Shown here: positions 25,662-32,917 of the stretch, one piece after another | How the letters are laid out: the number at the start of each line of letters is the position of its first letter | How positions within the stretch are numbered: position 1 is the first letter of the stretch | NCBI GenBank assembly: GCA_913778495.1 | Contig: CAJYVD010000004.1 | Location: 170,532 to 234,531 of the forward strand | Direction: 5' to 3' | From: an uncultured Pantoea sp. | Lineage (GTDB): Bacteria; Pseudomonadota; Gammaproteobacteria; Enterobacterales; Enterobacteriaceae | DNA length: 64,000 nucleotides | Notes under the pieces: model-generated | The model's input: the letters and a program-made list of their open reading frames with translations, nothing else | What the model was told of the DNA's origin: nothing | The model's database searches: none | Made by a program: the position numbers and the translations under genes

Positions 25662-25683
25662 AATCAGACATACTTGTCTGATT
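25662..25683. promoter_or_regulatory. Inverted repeat upstream of the kfrB-like gene
   Basis: AATCAGACA and TGTCTGATT are perfect 9-bp arms around TACT, directly followed by TACAAT (25684-25689), a good -10 candidate. It resembles an operator over a second promoter for the downstream genes. The binding protein is unknown. Confidence 0.5.
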
Positions 25684-25786
25684 TACAATGATTTATGCAA
25701 CGACGCCGATGCTTGCTGACATTATTAGAACAATTAGCGGACAGCGTTAACTGGCTGCAGATGAAATTATCAGGAGTGACTCCGAC

Positions 25787-26137
25787 ATGAGCAAACAGCG
25801 TGTTCTTGTCATGAACGGCCAGCGAGTGCTGCAAAGCGAAGAAGCAGGCAAGTGGAAAAATGATAACGTGGACAAAGCAGGTAGCATCAAGCCCGGCATT
25901 TATCCGCTCTATTTATCTAAAGGCCCCGATAAAACCACGGCTTACAATGGGGCGATTATACACGCCGATAAAGAGTCGATTTATCAGCAGGTAGGCAAAC
26001 AGATTTTTAAGCACGATCGACAAAGTTTCGATAAACTGCCTGAGGTAGGGTCAGAAAAAAATATTTCTTATGACCAGGCTTCCGGTAAAGCGCTCATTGC
26101 GGACGCAGAAAAACAGGCCCGGAAGCTCTCCCGTTAG
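25787..26137 (+). CDS. kfrB: KfrB-like protein (IncP Kfr family), copy 1
   Basis: 116 residues. RVLVMNGQRVLQSEE..GKWKNDNVDKAGSIKPGIYPLYLSKGPD, then YNGAIIHADKESIYQQVGKQIFKHDR, follows the KfrB domain of IncP plasmids, a small beta-rich module often found as a repeated domain in large transfer proteins. The role of RK2 KfrB is in plasmid maintenance, connected with KfrA and KfrC; the exact function is not established. The basic C terminus ends RKLSR. AGGAG is 12 bases before the ATG. A second family member lies at 29943. Confidence 0.75.
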   Translation: MSKQRVLVMNGQRVLQSEEAGKWKNDNVDKAGSIKPGIYPLYLSKGPDKTTAYNGAIIHADKESIYQQVGKQIFKHDRQSFDKLPEVGSEKNISYDQASGKALIADAEKQARKLSR

Positions 26138-26158
26138 CGAACAGCAAAGGAGCCCTGA

Positions 26159-26842
26159 ATGACATCGATCCCCACATCACGCCATCCCGGTTTAGGCCGG
26201 GATCCTCATCTGCGCCAACCTCCTCAGCCCACGCACCAGAGCGATCCCATGGCCGATGCTGAAGCGGCGGACATTCAGAATCAAGTACAGCAGTTGCACG
26301 ATATGCCCGTATCTCCCGAAGAGCGCGCCATTACGCCGTTCCAGGATGTCAATGAAGTTGCCGATGTGGCCCAGGCTTACAAAGATGCGATTGACGCGGC
26401 GATTGAGCAAAAAGAGATGCAGGCAGAGACGCTAGAAAATCGCCTTGAATCACTGCTGGATAAGCAGGAGAGCGTACTGCAACAGATCATGAGTCGTCAG
26501 CCCGGCATTCTTTCTTTGCCGAGCCAAAAAGCCAAATGGCAGTCTCAGGTGCAGCAACAACAGGCTTTGGTAAGCCGCCTGCATAATCGACTCGATACCG
26601 TCAAAGAGATACATGAGGGCATCGGCTTGCACGGCACGCGTATTGAGGAACTCGCTGCGGCCAAAGTGCGTTACGATCGGCCTTTGCTGGCTGAAGGCTG
26701 GGATGAAATGCGTGAGGCCCAGCGCGCGCATGAGAATTTAATGCGCAAACAGGCTAAAGAAAACAGGGCGAGCCTGAGTCAAGAGCAGGTTGTCGCACAG
26801 AGCACGGGGCAACGGCAGAGTCTTACCCGAACGATCGGCTAA
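26159..26842 (+). CDS. KfrC-like protein (IncP Kfr family)
   Basis: 227 residues, 22 bases after the kfrB-like gene with AAGGAG 7 bases before its ATG. A Pro-rich start (SRHPGLGRDPHLRQPPQP) is followed by IQNQVQQLHDMPVSPEERAITPFQDVNEVADVAQAYKDAID and long coiled-coil-forming helices (MQAETLENRLESLLDKQESVLQQI and VQQQQALVSRLHNRLDTVKEIHEGIG). This pattern and its place after kfrB suit IncP KfrC, although RK2 KfrC is recalled as larger; homology is judged from memory. Function is uncertain. A role as a T4SS-associated accessory or cargo factor cannot be excluded. Confidence 0.6.
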   Translation: MTSIPTSRHPGLGRDPHLRQPPQPTHQSDPMADAEAADIQNQVQQLHDMPVSPEERAITPFQDVNEVADVAQAYKDAIDAAIEQKEMQAETLENRLESLLDKQESVLQQIMSRQPGILSLPSQKAKWQSQVQQQQALVSRLHNRLDTVKEIHEGIGLHGTRIEELAAAKVRYDRPLLAEGWDEMREAQRAHENLMRKQAKENRASLSQEQVVAQSTGQRQSLTRTIG

Positions 26843-26891
26843 TTTTACGCATTTATCATCAGGCATTTCCCGCTCCGCACCACGTAGTAAT

Positions 26892-26926
26892 ACCGTTTAG
26901 CCGCTAAAATTTAGCGGCTAAACGGT
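26892..26926. promoter_or_regulatory. Double KorB operator in a 35-base perfect palindrome
   Basis: Two KorB operators, TTTAGCCGCTAAA (26896-26908) and TTTAGCGGCTAAA (26910-26922), stand one base apart. With flanking ACCG and CGGT they form an inverted repeat with 17-base arms and a single central base. In RNA this would be a very stable hairpin followed by TTCCTCTCTT, so it may also end the kfr transcript. It lies 50 bases after the kfrC-like stop. Confidence 0.9.
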
Positions 26927-27336
26927 TTCCTCTCTTAACCCCCGTGCCTCATGGCACGATGACAAACTTACCCCTCATTCACGGCAATAGCCTGGCCGTT
27001 CCGTCAAAGCGTTGTCCTTCAGCGATGCGTAATCTGCGCGACCATTACGCGCGCTGCGTGAGCGCAAAGAATGCGCCCGTTGGTTGCGTCGCAAGATTAT
27101 TCAAAGCCGCAATAAAAACCGCGCAAAGTGTTCGATATAACGAAATAAAGACGTTATACTGTTGTTAATAGAGGTCCGAATCAGGCTGTATTTTAGCGAT
27201 GCGTATTGCCGACGCGCAAAAGGGGCCAAAGTGTATTACAAGGAATCAGGATCGCTTCGCGCAGATCGTGGCGAGCGTGTAACCGCTGTCGCAACGGTTT
27301 ACACCGTTGTTTAATGGCAAATTATGGAGAGTGAAT
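26927..27336 (+). promoter_or_regulatory. Leader region of traG with a candidate promoter
   Basis: About 410 bases without a supportable gene. A promoter candidate is TTCGAT (27131-27136), 18 bases, TATACT (27155-27160); it overlaps the inverted repeat ATAACG / CGTTAT (27138-27158 region). A KorB half-like sequence TTTTAGCGATGCG is at 27191. The traG ribosome site GGAG is at 27326-27329. Confidence 0.5.
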
Positions 27337-29253
27337 GTGAGAAAGCCAAATAACGCTGTCGGACCGCAGGTCCGTAATAAAGGGAAAGCGGCAAGAGGGA
27401 AACTTATCCCCGTTATGGCCCTCGCTTCTCTGGCGGCAGGTGTGCAAGCCGCCACCCAGTATTTTGCCTACAGCTTCAACTATCAAGCGCTGCTGGGTCC
27501 GCACTTTAATCATATTTACGCACCTTGGTCTTATTTCAAATGGTACGCCGCGTGGCACGAACGCTTACCCGATGCGCTGCAGGCGGCGGGAAGTGTTGGC
27601 ACCGTGGTAGCCGCTGGTGGCCTGGTGTTGACTGCGCTCACCGGCATGGTGCGATCCAACTCTTCCAAAGCGAATGCGCATCTGCACGGCTCGGCGCGCT
27701 GGGCCGATGAGCAAGATATCAAGCAGTCGGGATTGCTGGGCAACAATGAAGGCGTATACGTCGGCGCGTGGGAAGACAAAAACGGCCAGTTACAATATCT
27801 GCGTCACAATGGACCGGAACATGTTCTGACTTATGCACCGACACGTTCAGGTAAGGGCGTAGGATTAGTGGTACCGACGCTGCTCTCCTGGCCCCAGTCA
27901 GCGGTGATCACCGATCTCAAAGGCGAGTTATGGGCTATGACCGCAGGCTGGCGTAAACAGTACGCCAAGAATGTTTGCTTGAAATTTGAGCCGGCCGCCG
28001 CCAATGGCTCAGTGGCCTGGAATCCACTGGAAGAGATCCGGGTAGGCACGGAATACGAAGTGGGCGATGTTCAAAATCTGGCGACGCTCATCGTCGATCC
28101 TGACGGTAAAGGTCTCAATGATCACTGGCAAAAAACCTCGCAGGCTTTGCTGGTCGGCGTGATATTGCATGTGCTGTACAAACATAAAAATGATGGCACG
28201 CCAGCCTCACTGCCTTATGTCGATTCCATCATGGCCGATCCCGAGCGCGATACTGGCGAACTCTGGATGGAGATGACGCAGTACGGACACGTTAATGGTG
28301 AAAACCATCCCGTCGTTGGATCTGCGGGCCGTGACATGATGGATCGTCCGCAAGAAGAGGCGGGCTCTGTGCTCTCAACCGCCAAGTCATACCTCGCGCT
28401 TTATCGCGATCCGGTCGTTGCTCGCAACGTCAGCGAATCGCATTTCAAGATCAGGGATCTGATGAACCATGACGATCCGGTCTCACTGTATATTGTCACG
28501 CAGCCCAACGACAAAGCGCGTTTGCGTCCTTTAGTGCGCATCATGCTGAACATGATTGTTCGTCTGCTCGCAGACAAAATGGAGTTTGAGCGCGTGGATA
28601 ACGCGCTCACGGCGACGCAACGGATTAAAAAGGCGCTGGGCTTCGCACCCAAAAATACCCAGCGGGTACAGGCGAAAAAAACGTATAACTACCGCCTGCT
28701 AGCGATGATCGACGAATTCCCAAGCTTGGGAAAACTGGAGATCATTCAGGAGTCGCTGGCGTTCTTAGCGGGCTATGGCATCAAGTTTTATCTTATCTGT
28801 CAGGATATCAACCAGCTGCGCAGCCGCGAGACAGGCTATGGCCCGGATGAGACCATCACCTCTAACTGCCACGTGCAGAATGCTTATCCGCCAAACCGCA
28901 CCGAAACTGCGGAGCACCTGTCGAAATTAACCGGACAGACCACGGTGATCAAAGAGCAAATTACCACCAGCGGTAAGCGCGCCAGCGCGATGCTGGGCGG
29001 CGTATCGAAAACCATGCAAGAGGTCCAGCGTCCACTGCTGACGGTGGATGAATGCCTGCGCATGCCGGGCCCGAAGAAAAACGCGGAGGGGATGATCACC
29101 GAGCGCGGAGACATGGTGATTTACGTTGCCGGCTTCCCGGCTATTTATGGCAAACAGCCGCTGTTCTTCCAGGATGAAATCTTTTCGATGCGGGCGTCGA
29201 TTGCTGAACCCAGCGCGACCGATCGTATCCATTCTGCGTCTGCGGCGGGATGA
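27337..29253 (+). CDS. traG: TraG, T4SS coupling protein (VirD4-like)
   Basis: 638 residues from the GTG at 27337, chosen because GGAG is 7 bases upstream and the resulting N terminus (RKPNNAVGPQVRNKGKA) corresponds to RP4 TraG. Two N-terminal membrane segments precede the RecA-like ATPase: APTRSGKGVGLVVPT (about 167-181) is Walker A, ITDLKGELW the adjacent conserved loop, LLAMIDEFPSLGKLE Walker B, and LICQDINQLRS the downstream motif. TraG brings substrates to the channel. Its retention without a visible relaxase gene is the key oddity of this island. Confidence 0.95.
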   Translation: MRKPNNAVGPQVRNKGKAARGKLIPVMALASLAAGVQAATQYFAYSFNYQALLGPHFNHIYAPWSYFKWYAAWHERLPDALQAAGSVGTVVAAGGLVLTALTGMVRSNSSKANAHLHGSARWADEQDIKQSGLLGNNEGVYVGAWEDKNGQLQYLRHNGPEHVLTYAPTRSGKGVGLVVPTLLSWPQSAVITDLKGELWAMTAGWRKQYAKNVCLKFEPAAANGSVAWNPLEEIRVGTEYEVGDVQNLATLIVDPDGKGLNDHWQKTSQALLVGVILHVLYKHKNDGTPASLPYVDSIMADPERDTGELWMEMTQYGHVNGENHPVVGSAGRDMMDRPQEEAGSVLSTAKSYLALYRDPVVARNVSESHFKIRDLMNHDDPVSLYIVTQPNDKARLRPLVRIMLNMIVRLLADKMEFERVDNALTATQRIKKALGFAPKNTQRVQAKKTYNYRLLAMIDEFPSLGKLEIIQESLAFLAGYGIKFYLICQDINQLRSRETGYGPDETITSNCHVQNAYPPNRTETAEHLSKLTGQTTVIKEQITTSGKRASAMLGGVSKTMQEVQRPLLTVDECLRMPGPKKNAEGMITERGDMVIYVAGFPAIYGKQPLFFQDEIFSMRASIAEPSATDRIHSASAAG

Positions 29254-29807
29254 AAAGCGCTACTCGGTTGGCCACCTTGAGCATTCTGATAGTGGCCAGT
29301 TTAGGGGCGATCCTATGTGGCCTTGGCTATGTGGCCGGGGTGCGCATAAATATCACCAACAGCATTCCGGTTGGGTTTTATAAAATCGCGTCACGCGCGC
29401 CGCACAGAGGTGACTACGTGATTTTTTGCCCGCCTGCGCAGGCCATTTTTTCCCTGGCGCATAAGCGGGGTTACATCGGCAGCGGCTTTTGTCCGGGGGG
29501 ATACGGAGAGATGATGAAGCAGATCATGGCGGTAGAAGGGGACAGCGTTGCCTTTCGCGACAGCGGTGTTTACGTTAACGGCCAGCGCCTTGCTTTTAGT
29601 ACACCGCTCTCCCGCGATCCCAGCGGTAGGCTGCTTCCTGCGCTGCGTATGGAGCATCAGATGGGAAAGAGCGAGCTGTTACTGATGACCGATCAAAGCG
29701 CGTCTTCCTTTGACGCGCGCTATTTTGGCCCTGTGACGCTGTCACAAATGGTCGCCGTCGTCTCTCCTTTATGGATATGGCGTTCGGGCCGCGCCGCCAT
29801 CAATTAA
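29250..29807 (+). CDS. traF: TraF, conjugative pilin maturation peptidase/cyclase (S26 family)
   Basis: 185 residues, start overlapping the traG stop (ATGA). After an N-terminal membrane segment come Ser 38 in NSIPVGFYK, Lys 90 in MMKQIMAVEGD and Asp 155 in SSFDARYFGPV, the catalytic triad positions known for RP4 TraF (Ser 37, Lys 89, Asp 155). RP4 TraF removes the TrbC C-terminal peptide and joins the ends to make cyclic pilin. The enzyme looks intact, which together with trbC argues that a pilus can still be made. Confidence 0.93.
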   Translation: MKSATRLATLSILIVASLGAILCGLGYVAGVRINITNSIPVGFYKIASRAPHRGDYVIFCPPAQAIFSLAHKRGYIGSGFCPGGYGEMMKQIMAVEGDSVAFRDSGVYVNGQRLAFSTPLSRDPSGRLLPALRMEHQMGKSELLLMTDQSASSFDARYFGPVTLSQMVAVVSPLWIWRSGRAAIN

Positions 29808-29942
29808 AGACAAGATAGAGTGAGGCGCTCACTTAGCCGATGCGGGTTACGCTTGCGACGGTTGAATTAAGGCGAGCGCACCGGATAGAAGACATTCGCC
29901 AGGCAGTAACCAACCAGCGGTAAACGAGAAGGAGTGGATGAG

Positions 29943-30407
29943 ATGCAGAAGCGGAGTTATACCCAAGACGCGGCCATGCCTGCAGGACGAAACAGCAAGG
30001 ATATGGGCGTTATTATGAAGCCTGAAGGGTCAATGAAAATCTGTGTGCTTAACGGTTCCCGTCAGATTGATAAAGTGGTCAATGGCGAATGGCTCACACA
30101 GAAGGTGATGCCAGAAGCGGGCTTACCGAAAGGCATTTATCAGCTTTCTGACGCGCATCAGGCCGCGAAAAACGTCCATCCGCACACGCATGTCGGACAA
30201 GTGCTACACGTTGACGATCGCCACGTTTATCAGCTGTCGCAAAAAGGTGTGGTGCAGCACAACCGCGGGTTGTGGGAAAAAGAGCCAACCGTGGGGCAAA
30301 ACTACGAAGTCGCTTACTCCCGGGGCGTCGGCAAGGTTAAGGGCGAACTGACCCAAGAAGCCGCGCAGAAACTGAGCCAAAACCAATCGCGTTCTCGTTC
30401 GCTTTAG
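29943..30407 (+). CDS. KfrB-like protein, copy 2
   Basis: 154 residues from the ATG at 29943 (AAGGAG 8 bases upstream; a GTG at 29934 is the alternative). A divergent N-terminal extension of about 30 residues precedes a KfrB-type domain: MKICVLNGSRQIDKVVNGEWLTQKVMPEAGLPKGIYQLSD, then VGQVLHVDDRHVYQLSQKGVVQHNR. Compared with copy 1 the same order of strands is visible but identity is modest. The C terminus is Ser/Arg-rich (NQSRSRSL). It is the last gene of the island, 135 bases after traF. Function is unknown. Confidence 0.65.
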   Translation: MQKRSYTQDAAMPAGRNSKDMGVIMKPEGSMKICVLNGSRQIDKVVNGEWLTQKVMPEAGLPKGIYQLSDAHQAAKNVHPHTHVGQVLHVDDRHVYQLSQKGVVQHNRGLWEKEPTVGQNYEVAYSRGVGKVKGELTQEAAQKLSQNQSRSRSL

Positions 30408-30436
30408 GAGTAAAACCCTTCATGCGAAACAACAGC

Positions 30437-30456
30437 AGCCGGGCATTTGCCCGGCT
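30437..30456. terminator. Strong hairpin at the right edge of the island
   Basis: AGCCGGGCA and TGCCCGGCT form a perfect 9-bp stem around TT, 30 bases after the last island gene and 30 before the convergent anti-sigma gene. On the plus strand it is followed by ATGATTTTCG, so termination is likely for the island side. Confidence 0.7.
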
Positions 30457-30486
30457 ATGATTTTCGCGTTTCCACATCCCACGTCC

Positions 30487-31116
30487 TTAGTCCCACTTTA
30501 CCCAGCGCCGGCCGAGCAAAACGGTGAGCGTGACAACAACCGCCACGCCTGCCAGATGCATTAAAAAATCCGCTGGATGAAGATGAACCGGATGGCAAAA
30601 GGCCAGCAGCGAGACGGCCAGGCACGCCACGCCCAGCCCGGCCATCGCTAAGCTTTGTAACGGTCGATGTGCGCGCGAGCGTCGCAGACTGGCGATGATC
30701 AGCACCATCATTGGCGTACTGACCACCAGCAGAAAGCTAAAGCAGCGGGTATTGCTGGGGTCGTGCGCTTCAGATAACGCGCCCGGCATGCTGCTCAAAC
30801 TCAATCCCAGCCAGGTTAGCGCCAGCGATGCCAGCACTTTTCCGCTGACGCCGCGCCTTCCAGGGATGCTGATATTCAGGGCGCTGCCCACGGCGAGCAG
30901 ACTCAACATAAAAGCCAGCACCGATTGGATCAGCGCGCGCAGCGCGCCGGGTTCCGACCAATCAGTCAAGGTACGCGGCACTAAAAAACTGGCGACAATC
31001 CCGCAGGGCAGCGCCAACGCCAGCCAGGCGATGACGCGCCAGCGCGTTGCGCGCAGCGGTTTCACCGGCTGCATTTCACCACTCAACCGTTCAATCAACC
31101 GTTCGTGATTGCTCAT
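30487..31116 (-). CDS. NrsF-type anti-sigma factor (DUF1109 family)
   Basis: A 209-residue membrane protein with six hydrophobic segments. The family plan is a short cytoplasmic N terminus (HERLIERLSGEMQPVKPLRATRWR) that holds the sigma factor, then helices such as VIAWLALALPCGIVASFLV and FLMHLAGVAVVVTLTVLLG. Cysteines at the periplasmic side (SNTRCFSF, LAFCHPVHLHPADF) are typical of NrsF and could sense metal or oxidants. Its ATG overlaps the stop of the ECF sigma gene (ATGA), the usual sigma/anti-sigma coupling. Confidence 0.85.
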   Translation of the reverse strand: MSNHERLIERLSGEMQPVKPLRATRWRVIAWLALALPCGIVASFLVPRTLTDWSEPGALRALIQSVLAFMLSLLAVGSALNISIPGRRGVSGKVLASLALTWLGLSLSSMPGALSEAHDPSNTRCFSFLLVVSTPMMVLIIASLRRSRAHRPLQSLAMAGLGVACLAVSLLAFCHPVHLHPADFLMHLAGVAVVVTLTVLLGRRWVKWD

Positions 31117-31661
31117 GATTTTGTTCCTAATTTGCGGAGGTTGGTCAACGCGCGGTGCAACAACGACTTCACGGCGGCCACGCTAAGATTGTGATGGGCC
31201 GCTGCCTCTGACAGACTCATTTCGCGCAGATGAACGTGTTCGACGATGGCGCGCTGACGGCTTGGCAGCTGACGTAAAAACCCCGCCAGCTCATCCTGCC
31301 TGTCATAGCCGCTTGCGTCGGGAGCGGGCGTTTCTTCTGCCAGCGTTGGCTGATCGATTTCCCACTGTTGCCGCCGTCCGCGCCGCCGCAGTGCGTCCAC
31401 ACAGCGCGTCGAGATGATTGCCGTGAGCCAGGGCATAAACGGATAGTCCGGATCGTAGGTATGTCGCACCCGATGCACGGTCAGCAGCACCTCCTGTATC
31501 ACGTCCTCTATGGCCGTCTCATCCCTGATGTGCCGGCGGGCCTGCGCACGGATCACCGGCACCAGAGCGGTCAGCAGGCGGGCGTAGGCCTGTTTATCGC
31601 CGCCTTGAGCGCGAGCCATGAGCCGGGGCCAGGTGTCGCGCGCGCTGTCGGGTGTTTGCAT
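31113..31661 (-). CDS. ECF-family RNA polymerase sigma factor (SigF-like)
   Basis: 182 residues. Region 2 is visible as ARRHIRDETAIEDVIQEVLLTVHRVRHTYDPDYPFMPWLTAIISTRCVDALRR (about 42-95), and region 4 as LRQLPSRQRAIVEHVHLREMSLSEAAAHHNLSVAAVKSLLHRAL (about 128-171). It is translationally coupled to a DUF1109 anti-sigma gene, the arrangement of SigF/NrsF pairs that answer to metals or oxidants. It lies 14 bases after the DsbD-like gene and is therefore probably autoregulated through the operon promoter before the peroxiredoxin gene. Confidence 0.9.
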   Translation of the reverse strand: MQTPDSARDTWPRLMARAQGGDKQAYARLLTALVPVIRAQARRHIRDETAIEDVIQEVLLTVHRVRHTYDPDYPFMPWLTAIISTRCVDALRRRGRRQQWEIDQPTLAEETPAPDASGYDRQDELAGFLRQLPSRQRAIVEHVHLREMSLSEAAAHHNLSVAAVKSLLHRALTNLRKLGTKS

Positions 31662-31675
31662 ATTCCGCCTTGGGT

Positions 31676-32902
31676 TTACGTTTTGCGGCTTGCTGCCTCC
31701 AGCGCATTGACCACAATCGCTGGCGTGAGCACCTGTGGCAGCACCTTAGGTGGCCCGCCATCCGCTGGATACACCAAATACATGGGCAAGCCGCCTTGGC
31801 CAAACTCGCTCATGGCGTCTTCCACATCGGGATTAAATTTTGTCGAATCGGCGACCATATACAGCGCGCCGGATTTGGCCAGCGCCGCCTTCACCGCTGG
31901 CGTGGAGAGCGACGTTTTTTCATTAACCTGGCATGTTATACACCAGGCCGCAGTAAAATCGACAAATATGGGTTTGCCGTGACCGCGCTGCGCGGCAACG
32001 GCTTGCGGTGTCCACACCGCTTTCGCCGATGAGGCGCCTGCCCCAACGGTTTGTGTCTCCTGCTGTTTAAGCATAGTCGGCAGTGGGGCAAGCACTGCCA
32101 TGACCAGCAGCGCGGTGACACCGTAAAGGCCTTTGTATCCTTTGCCCGCCATATGGCGGTGCTGTGCCATGCCATACAGCCAACTGGCGAATGCCAGTAC
32201 CACTGAGCCGGCCAGCAACGTGGCCAGCGCGCTGCTGCCGGCCTGTTGCGCCAGCACCCAAAGCAGCCAGGCATAGGCGCCGAACATCGGAAATGCCAGG
32301 CCGCGTTTTAACGTGTCCATCCAGGCACCCGGTCGCGGTAAAAACCGCGCCAAATGCGGAAAAAGGGAAAGCAGCGTAAAGGGCGCCGCAAATCCCAGCG
32401 CGAGCGCAAAAAAGATGGCGAGGGCCACGGTCGGTGGCTGAACCAACGCATAACCAATGGCACTCGCCATGAACGGCGCGGCGCACGGCGTAGCGACCAC
32501 AATGGCGAGCGCCCCCGTCAGCGCTGAACGCAAGAACGCGCCGCGGTTTATCTCCAGCGCGCCCACGCGTTGTGCGGCAAGGCCCACTTCGAACACGCCC
32601 AATAAATTCAGCGCAGCGGCCAGAATGATCAGCGCCAGCAGCGCGATCACCAGCGGCGATTGCAGTTGGAAACCCCAGCCAACCGCCGCGCCGCCTGCTC
32701 GTGCGGCCAGCAATAGCCCCGCCAGCGCCATCATGGCGACCACGACGCCCAGTAAAAAGCCGATGCCTTCACGTCGCGCGTGCGTCGCGTTGTCCGTATG
32801 ACGCAAGAGCCCGAGCGCTTTAAGCGAGATCACCGGAAACACGCAGGGCATAAAATTGAGAATGATGCCGCCAATAAAGGCGGCCAGCATGGCAGTGAAC
32901 AT
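31676..32902 (-). CDS. DsbD/ScsB-like thiol:disulfide transmembrane reductase
   Basis: 408 residues. It lacks the N-terminal periplasmic domain of DsbD and begins directly with the CcdA-like membrane domain; redox Cys are in LNFMPCVFPVISLK (about 20) and VVATPCAAPFMAS (about 140). After eight or nine helices, a C-terminal thioredoxin-like domain carries the CXXC site in FTAAWCITCQVNEK. Such proteins pass electrons from cytoplasmic thioredoxin to periplasmic partners. Here the likely receiver is the exported peroxiredoxin encoded 15 bases upstream, forming a periplasmic peroxide-reducing pair. Confidence 0.88.
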   Translation of the reverse strand: MFTAMLAAFIGGIILNFMPCVFPVISLKALGLLRHTDNATHARREGIGFLLGVVVAMMALAGLLLAARAGGAAVGWGFQLQSPLVIALLALIILAAALNLLGVFEVGLAAQRVGALEINRGAFLRSALTGALAIVVATPCAAPFMASAIGYALVQPPTVALAIFFALALGFAAPFTLLSLFPHLARFLPRPGAWMDTLKRGLAFPMFGAYAWLLWVLAQQAGSSALATLLAGSVVLAFASWLYGMAQHRHMAGKGYKGLYGVTALLVMAVLAPLPTMLKQQETQTVGAGASSAKAVWTPQAVAAQRGHGKPIFVDFTAAWCITCQVNEKTSLSTPAVKAALAKSGALYMVADSTKFNPDVEDAMSEFGQGGLPMYLVYPADGGPPKVLPQVLTPAIVVNALEAASRKT

Positions 32903-32917
32903 CGCTGGCCTCCGGGT

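Larger units (their letters stand above)
25286..25786. other. Non-coding region after korB, at the place of kfrA
   Basis: About 500 bases with no supportable gene. In IncP plasmids the kfrA gene follows korB; none is visible here, though operators are retained. The segment from about 25390 to 25650 shows no clear protein-coding remnant. Confidence 0.6.
7359..30456. mobile_element. Chromosomal IncP-type T4SS island (trb, traGF, korAB, kfr) with zeta cassette, no relaxase seen
   Basis: Gene order and operators match the RP4/RK2 backbone: trbA-N and trbP on one strand; kleE, korA, korB, kfr-like genes, traG and traF on the other; six KorB operators between them. Conjugative relaxase (TraI), TraJ/K/H accessory proteins, primase, TrfA initiator, IncC and KfrA are not encoded here, and both flanks are ordinary chromosomal genes. 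The left limit is set at the first AT-rich repeat gene and the right limit at a strong hairpin; the exact junctions are not known because no attachment repeats, tRNA or integrase were found. The island could be a decayed integrated plasmid or a T4SS kept for protein delivery. Confidence 0.75.
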
